From Diadema setosum (lineage: Eukaryota; Echinodermata; Echinoidea; Diadematoida; Diadematidae), in the NCBI RefSeq assembly GCF_964275005.1, contig NC_092706.1, forward strand, positions 12,009,846 through 12,073,845: a stretch of DNA of 64,000 nt, given 5' to 3'. The stretch's first letter is position 1, and every line of letters starts with the position of its first letter. The translations under genes were made by a program, and so were the position numbers. Below, piece after piece: positions 57,301-64,000 of the stretch. The notes below the pieces were generated by a model. That model ran no database searches and had not been told where the DNA came from. It worked only from the letters and a program-made list of their open reading frames with translations.

Positions 57301-60040
57301 CGGCAGATTGTGGTTCTAACCAGCAGCAACATTATTGTGGAAACTGCTGCCGCAACACGTTTGGAAACCGAACGATAACCACTGATCTCCAGATCAGTGA
57401 CGATAACCGAAGAAGCAAGATAGTGACTTTTCAGACGGTATGGTCGTCCGCCCTCTACTGTTGAAGGACCAGTCATGTAACGCTGGTGCGCCGCGTAATT
57501 AGAGAATTGAATTCTGATATACGCAATATAGATATTTCGAAAGGCCATACAGTGGGCCTCCCAGAACAGTGTACCTTCTTTTAACAAAGCAAACAGGCAA
57601 ATACAATACACGATTGTTTAGCTTTCTTGCTCTTTACTTCGATTTACAATCTAATCAACCCATTCCCTACAGGAACCTGGTGGCCTGTGTATCTAAGGGG
57701 TTAAGAATTCGGTATGCATCGAACGGGTTACATTATAAATTGAAAAAAAAAATGAAATGATGATTTGCCTAAGAATTGCAGTCTATGCGTGATCTGTCTA
57801 TTATCTGTTAATAAGAAAACATAGGAGTGGGAGTTATTGTTGTGACGGTTTTGAAGTAGGCTACGTGCTAAGAAGCTGAAAAAGAACTTAAATCATTTAA
57901 ACATTTGAACGAAACATGCATGATCACATTTTGAATTTCAAAAAGCAAGGCTATCCATTTTCTTTTCAAAATAGAGTGATGGACCTTTATTAGTTTTGGC
58001 TTTGTTAGTTATGACTGTCTCCACCTTCCTTGTTTTATTTGAAGACTATTTATGATATATAGTCCCCCATTATGTGTCAACCTTGAATTATTAAAGAAAA
58101 ATAAAATACAATAATTCTCTTGGACTGTGTGAAATTGCTGTCGTCTCAGTGCCAGCGTCCAGTGCACCGATGTAAGCAAGACTTCGACAGCTAACCACGG
58201 ATAGGACTGGATATACATCTTTACTTCACTTTACTCTTGTCGAATTGCTACTCATCATTGAAGTTAATGCAGCTGTATCCCATAAAACAAGTTATGAAGC
58301 TAGCAATGGAGTTCTACGATCCGTGACCTTCGTATAAATACGCATAATCATGCATGCCTTCTGTATCCAAAACATGTAAGAACTTTCTCAAAACACCAAA
58401 ATTAGCTACAAAATATTCATAACAACGACAGAAAATATGTATCATCGTCGTCAAATATAATAGGATTTAAGAATCAATATTATGCTCTCGTGGTATGCAT
58501 GCCTGTGAAAGAAGAAAAAAAAAAAACCACATCCTGTCCCTCCTCTTAAAAAGAGTTTGAAGTCGCGACTGCCTTGTTTATTCCCTTTGAATCCATGTTC
58601 GATGCCGCCAATCAGAAATGATTGCATGCAGTAGACTTATGTGTCAAACTGGATCTGCCTCACATAACAATGGCAAGACAATTATGATTCATGTCTCACT
58701 GTATAAGGACCAGCCACTCTCTAAGGGAGATAATGTTTTTATGTTGGTAATTACTTTTCGCCATCAGTAGGCCCTATAATGAGCAACAATGATGATTAAA
58801 GCGATAAGATAGGGATGTTCGAACGGAAGTTGCGCAAAAGATTTACCAAAATACAAAATCAATGTAGGACCTATACTCGATTGGACACGTCCGCGGGCAC
58901 TTATCTGACATATCAATTCATAAAGAAATATACTCGAAGGTTATATATACCATATCAATTTCATTGTCGGAATTGAACAGCAAAGTGCACCATAATGGGC
59001 TTTCCGGGAGGGTACACTATAGTTTCAAACCCGGGGCTCTCGAAACATAGATATTTCTGACTTATGTTTTATAAATATCATCATCAGGAATAAATAAACT
59101 TCATTCAATGAATGAATAAGTAAAATATACCAGATATTATGTATTTTGAATTCAAAATTAATTTTTTTTAGACTGCCAGAAAGATATGACGGCTCCAAAC
59201 ACCGCACATCAAAGGCACGAACCGAACACGTGGAATTTTGAGCATCAATAACAATAAACAAACTAACAGCTGTTTGAATAATTGTAGCCAGTTGGAACGC
59301 CAGTTGAGTTGGTTATATCAGATATGTTATATCTTACAGCCAAGGAGAAGTACAAGAAGAAGAATATAAGAATTCAGAAGGAAGAGAAGAACATTACGTT
59401 TGGAATGACGTTTATTCATAGAACAGAACTGCGTGAGGACAGAAGAAACGAAATCAGATCACGCCCATAAAACATACATAATCAAACACAAAATATTCAG
59501 TAGATCTTATTTCATCTTATTCTTCATTTAAAAAAAAAATAAATTAGCAAACAATTTTCTTCCTGGGTTTTCAGCGCTTACTTGTTCAAGCTAGCTATTC
59601 TGCAAGGGCAAAGAATTTCGCAATACGTGTAACTTTGAGAGTCGATCATTCCCCGCCCGAGAATACTAATGTTGTTTATCTCGCGTGCAAACATTTCTTC
59701 GACAATGTTTTCAGTTTTCAGTTCTATCAATCATCTCGGATTGCTCAGCCCAATAAACCGACCCACCTGTGTTTTCACAATGCACCTTTTGACTTCCACT
59801 GACAATAAAAGCATTCCAAGTGAATGAGTGCGATTCTCCCGACCGCATCACCGCTTCAAGTAAAACAATCCGCGCTGTTTTCGACGTCTATAATTTCATT
59901 CTTAAACTAATTACAAAACTAGACACATATTTTTAGATTCAATATAATCGAAATTATTTCACTCTTCTGCCCTGATATATACTCAGAATTGTTATATTCA
60001 ATCCTTTCGATAAGAAATGTGTAACTATTTTGTTTAGATG
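54331..60040. other. Intergenic region, no gene supported
   Basis: Mostly unique AT-rich sequence. Paired AATAAA motifs lie at about 54955 and 54965. A somewhat GC-richer patch lies at about 57300-57560. An open minus-strand frame at about 55751-56188 has no recognised domain. I see no repeat family shared with the rest of the window. Confidence 0.45.
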
Positions 60041-60059
60041 CGTATTGATAATTCGTAAT

Positions 60060-60250
60060 TGATTGACAGCTTGAAGTCTTGCTGAGCGTTGGCTTCGGCT
60101 ATGGAGATTTTCCTGCTCCGCTGCTCCGCTGCCCTGATGCGGGGTGTACTGTGCTGTGCATACCCCAACCGTACCCATGAAACGCGATGCACGTACCGTA
60201 CGTAGGGCCAAGGGAAGAGCGTATCTTTAGATCACAGAGCGGAGATTTAG
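60060..60250 (+). promoter_or_regulatory. CpG-richer patch with a short open frame and splice-like donor
   Basis: A GC-rich island in AT-rich sequence. ATG at 60100 opens MEIFLLRCSAALMRGVLCC and reaches a gtacgt donor-like site near 60197. It could be the first exon or promoter of a gene beyond the window, or chance. No second exon found. Confidence 0.2.
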
Positions 60251-60763
60251 CGTATTGTAAAGTCAATGCAGTGTGTATTCTTGACGGAGAGTAGATTCAA
60301 ACTTATATGAGAAACTGCCGGAAAGTGACGCACAACATAACGAGTAAGCTGGAGGGGAGGGGTTTTAAGCCCTTCTGAAGGAGGTAAGTGGAGGAAAGAG
60401 TGTGTAAAGTGTCTGTGAGAAAGGGAAATTTATACGAAAAATATTCTACCGTATACAATTTGCTTACATACACAACACTAAGCACGTTCAACACTACGCA
60501 TTACCAGTGCAGTGGCAGTGCAGTGCAGTGCCAGTGGTTCTGCACAACAACATCACTCAGTCCGTGGTGTGGTGTGTCAGTGGTAGAGATTGTCCAGGCC
60601 GTGTGCTGTAGATACCTATGTTAGCATGTAAATGTTGTGGTGATGTGTACAGAAACCTACCATATTATAATGTTATTTATTAGAGGAGTCTAACTGGAAA
60701 CTTGCAACATCAGTCACGATGTTTCTAAATTAATGATGAAAGAGCTGAAAGAGGTTGCTGTCT

Positions 60764-60926
60764 TGACTGAAAGAATTGGTCTGTATCATCTGGTCGTCGG
60801 GGATATGTTCCGCGGAGACTACATCTGGCTTCACGGATCCCGGCTTCACGGATCCCCGCCTACGGAGGAGAGCGATAACATAAAAAAATAAAAGACTCCT
60901 CTGGACAGACAGATCTTTCTGTCTAG
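60764..60926. mobile_element. MITE family E, copy 2
   Basis: It carries GGGGATATGTTCCGCGGAGA and a short internal duplication (GGCTTCACGGATCC twice). It ends AGACAGATCTTTCTGTCTAG. The left end is diverged. Confidence 0.78.
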
Positions 60927-60936
60927 TTCCGGGAAT

Positions 60937-61254
60937 TCCGCGGAGACTGCATCTGGGCCCCATTTTATAAAGACTTGTGATTGATTCAAATCAATCGCAA
61001 CTTTACGATTGAATACAAATCCATCTTATAAAGAAATTATGATTGAAATTAAGACAGAAAACTGCAATCAATCAATCACAGGTTGCGATTGATTACAACT
61101 TTCAAGAGATTTGTGATTGATTAATAATGATTGATTTCTATCACAAGACAGGGCCCTACTGCCCCTAGCTTCACGGATCCCCTCTCCGGAGGAGGAGAGC
61201 GATACCATCAAAAAAATAAAAGACTCCTCTGGACAGACGGATCTTTCTGTCTAG
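60937..61254. mobile_element. MITE family E, copy 3, split by MITE B
   Basis: GAATTCCGCGGAGACTGCATC is on the left and AGCTTCACGGATCC to TCTTTCTGTCTAG on the right. The two parts are separated by the element at 60955-61156. The left terminal repeat is missing. Confidence 0.78.
60955..61156. mobile_element. MITE family B nested in MITE family E
   Basis: GGGCCCCATTTTATAAAGAC at the left and ACAAGACAGGGCCC at the right. The interior is made of alternating TGATTGATT and AATCAATCG words, 202 bp. Confidence 0.82.
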
Positions 61255-61354
61255 TTGCTGTCATGCTTGTTTTTTTTTTTTTAGATATAACGTGAACATT
61301 GACTTGCCAATGCTTGTAGAAAATCTACATGGATGATGCCCTGATGGTTATCTG

Positions 61355-61541
61355 TTTGACCGAAAGGAGAAAGATCAGTCGATCTTGTCGTTGACGTTAG
61401 GGATATTCCGTAGTAGAGTCCACCAAGAGTATGTGTGGCTTCATGGAATTCTCTAGGAGGAGAGCCGTAAAAGTAAAAGAAAAAAAATACTGATGGGTAA
61501 TCATAGAAAACTCCCCCAAACAGATGGATTTTTCTGTCTAG
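61355..61541. mobile_element. MITE family E, copy 4, diverged
   Basis: TTGACCGAAAGGAGAAAGATC on the left, CAGATGGATTTTTCTGTCTA on the right, and TGTGTGGCTTCATGGAATTC in the middle where the other copies have CTGGCTTCACGGATCC. Confidence 0.68.
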
Positions 61542-64000
61542 CTAGTTATGTGTGTACTATCAATGTCTCACTCTTGGGATTGAGGAAAATTGACTGGAGC
61601 TGCAGATTGTGGATGTTTATAGCATTTGGTTATTAACTGCACCACCATCGGCTACCCTGTTTAAACCCCTTTTCACAGTTATACTGTGGGGTATGGGAGT
61701 GCCCCGAGTCAACAGAGTGGTGTGCGATGAAAAAAAGAAATACAAATTGTATGATGAAAAAAGAAACACAAATTTAAGTGCCTCTAAAAGTGTCCTAAGT
61801 GACTCCTATTTTACCAGCCAACAGCTTACTTTTAAACTACCGGGTATACAATGTACATGTACATACGTTCAGTATCTAATTCATACCCGTTGTGCACTTG
61901 CTCATTTCCAGGTTAATCCCATGGCCTTGAAAAGATGTGTTTAGCGTTTCTACAAGTTCATCTCCATACCCCCTGTTCCTTCATTTTCGAAACAACCTTT
62001 GCACGGCACATTGCACATTGGCAAAATGAATATAGGTTTATACGTTGTATGCATGACAGTCGCGACGTTTTTAGCCCTTGCACAAGGCCCCTTCGCTGTG
62101 TAGTGGCGAGCGAAAGGGTTCCAGTGAAACGTGCCCAGCAGAGAGCGATCAAGCGCCACACAATGTCGCACAGCAAGAGTGCCTGGTCAAAAGGCTACAC
62201 TGCTACCGGCCAGCGCATTGAATTTGCACAGGTTTCAAATCCGTCTTGCGGAGCAGTTGTCATTCGCAGATTTTTCGTGACCGAATGAGTTTAAGTCATT
62301 AATTTGGCCAGAAGAGACACCAAATGTTCAACTTTAATATTTGGACTACATCTGTATGTATTCAAATTGAAGCAATTTTTAGTAATTAAGTTGGCATTTG
62401 GATTCTGCCCCATACAAGACCCCAAATCCTATAATCCACAACCCGAAAGCTTCACGTTCGGGCTGGTTGCAGTTACGGCGACCCCAGCACGGACGTGTCG
62501 GGTTACAGGGCCCCTGGGTTAGCATTTGGTGTTTCTTTATGTGGTTGGTGGTATTAGTATTAGACATGAAATGTAACTGTAAAATCTGAATTATGTTCAG
62601 TTTGAACACATACAGATGTAATTCACTTGTTGATAACTCACAAAGGGTAAAATTTGGCTCCTTCAGTAGTCCCTTATACTGTCCGAATTGATGATTTTTT
62701 TGTGTGATTAGGTCAAGGGTAAACTGTAATATTTTGACTAGCACGTACATAGAGTAGTAGTATGACAACTATTCACTTGAAGGATTTGGAAACTGTGTGC
62801 ATGCGATACACTGGCAGTTCATCAGTTATATGCATTTTGACGAAAATCTAATGCAGTGTAGCCTTTTGACAAGTGATGTTTTTACTTTTGATATGGTGTC
62901 ACTTTCTGGGCGAGCAAAGAACTGAGCCCAGCCGAGTACAACAGTGCGACAGCGAGGTGCCCTGGCATCATTCTCTGCTGGGCTCGATTTACTCGACCCC
63001 ACTCACTCGCCACCATGCAGCGAGAGCTCAGAGGACCTTGTCAAAGGCCAAGTTCCATGTGACTCCTTTCCTACCATTACTACCAATCATGAACAAATTA
63101 TATTCATTCATGCCACACAAGACAAAGTTGTTTTAAAAATAAACAGCAGAAAGGAGATAAACACGCACAAAAAAAAAAAGTCTTTTCACGACCATTGGCA
63201 CAGTCTGGAGCAAGTTCTCCGCGAGCGTGAGGTATAAGTTAGATTTTAAAAATTTGTACAGTATCGCCAGCGTACATGCTGGTGAAATAGGGCATTTTTA
63301 GAGGTGGCTGAATATATTCATTTATTTGATTTTTCTCATAGTACAAACAAAGATAGCAGGCTATTCACTTGGGGCGCTGAAACAGTACAACTATATAATG
63401 GAATGCCCTGGGGTTACGGGACTACATGCCTAAACACAAAATGGGAATTTATTTAATCATCGAAATCTGTTTTGAATTCAGAGATATGTTAGTATTTACT
63501 GTTTACTTCGTCTATGGACTTCATGTATCTGTCATGATTCATACTACTATCACACACTATTCGGGGCAGTGATTGCTCTCATCAAGTTCGCAATTAACTT
63601 CTTGGATATAAAGCTGAATGAATTTTACTGCTTTGCCTGCATATGGAAAGAAAAATCAGGAAGACAAGTAGCAAGTAGTACCAGTTTTTCTGTCCTTTAG
63701 TGAACTGCATTCATGATTTTCTTCAGTCACATCACTCCTTAGGTGACTCAAATTTAGGGCCTACTGTACATATATAAATCATTCCACTGGAACTGCATGC
63801 AGCGCTGAAGACAAGATATACAAGTATTCATCGTTCCCTTTGAAATTAATAATCATGTATTTTGCAAATATATTGTATTAAATATACCAATTACCCTCTG
63901 TCGAAAATGCAAGAAAAACATGCAAAATACAGCTGAGATAGCATGAGAGAGCATCTAGAACCTTAGAACTTCCAGGGCCTTTGAGCGGGCCCTGGACCCC
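61542..64000. other. Right edge of window, no gene supported
   Basis: Mixed unique sequence. Patches at about 62050-62260 and 62920-63060 are GC-richer, the second with GAGCCCAGCCGAGT and CTGGGCTCGATTTACTCG in partial inverted arrangement. CCAGGGCCTTTGAGCGGGCCCTGG at 63974-63997 looks like the start of a further repeat cut by the window. Confidence 0.4.

Noticed and set aside
60764-60926. Conserved frame VVGxMFRGDxxWLHGS in two family E copies, faintly like a myosin N-terminus
   Set aside because: The copies are bounded by shared inverted repeats and the frame is not kept in the other two copies, so it is a MITE, not an exon.
61935-62288. 117-codon open frame with a basic stretch
   Set aside because: Lies in a GC-richer patch but shows no domain, no upstream signals and weak start context.

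Overview
The window reads as a stretch of nuclear genome from a marine invertebrate. It is probably a deuterostome, and an echinoderm is my best guess. The reasons are intron-rich genes, AT-rich introns with GC-richer exons, dense short foldback elements, and tandem-core elements of the kind described as pearl (bivalves) and Tsp (sea urchin). The phylum is an inference; no marker gene in the window settles it.

Layout. On the minus strand, 17180 to 1294, lies a complete 13-exon gene for an NWD1-like STAND ATPase of about 1704 residues. It has an N-terminal DUF4062-like segment, a NACHT P-loop ATPase and a long WD40 region, and ends in a basic Ser-rich tail finishing Cys-Leu-Val-Tyr. A possible non-coding first exon ends at 19592. 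On the plus strand, 28508 to 49582, lies a complete 18-exon gene for the selective-autophagy receptor NBR1, about 1116 residues. Its order is PB1, ZZ finger, charged helix, four-tryptophan (FW) domain, LIR, amphipathic J-type helix and UBA. All 29 introns have GT-AG ends, and the reading frame is kept across every junction I checked. The two genes are divergent, with 11.3 kb between start codons. From 49583 to 64000 I can support no further protein gene, only a long NBR1 3' flank, repeats and a few GC-richer patches.

Repeats. Introns and spacers carry many short non-autonomous elements: six copies of a palindromic TTAA-bounded MITE; two pearl/HINE-like elements (one nested inside a MITE, one carrying perfect DR1 nuclear-receptor motifs); a 2.4 kb foldback with 0.78 kb arms at 24958-27392; an A-B-A direct-repeat structure at 23098-24076; a telomere-like element at 11911-12096; and a cluster of a 150-190 bp MITE with a second MITE nested in it at 60764-61541.

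How the genes may work together. Both products are ubiquitously distributed innate-defence or quality-control proteins (a NACHT-WD40 signalling ATPase and a cargo receptor for autophagy). Nothing in the sequence shows that they act in one pathway; their neighbourhood is only suggestive. I did not find an obviously undescribed protein system here. The most unusual material is the repeat architecture and its closeness to splice sites.
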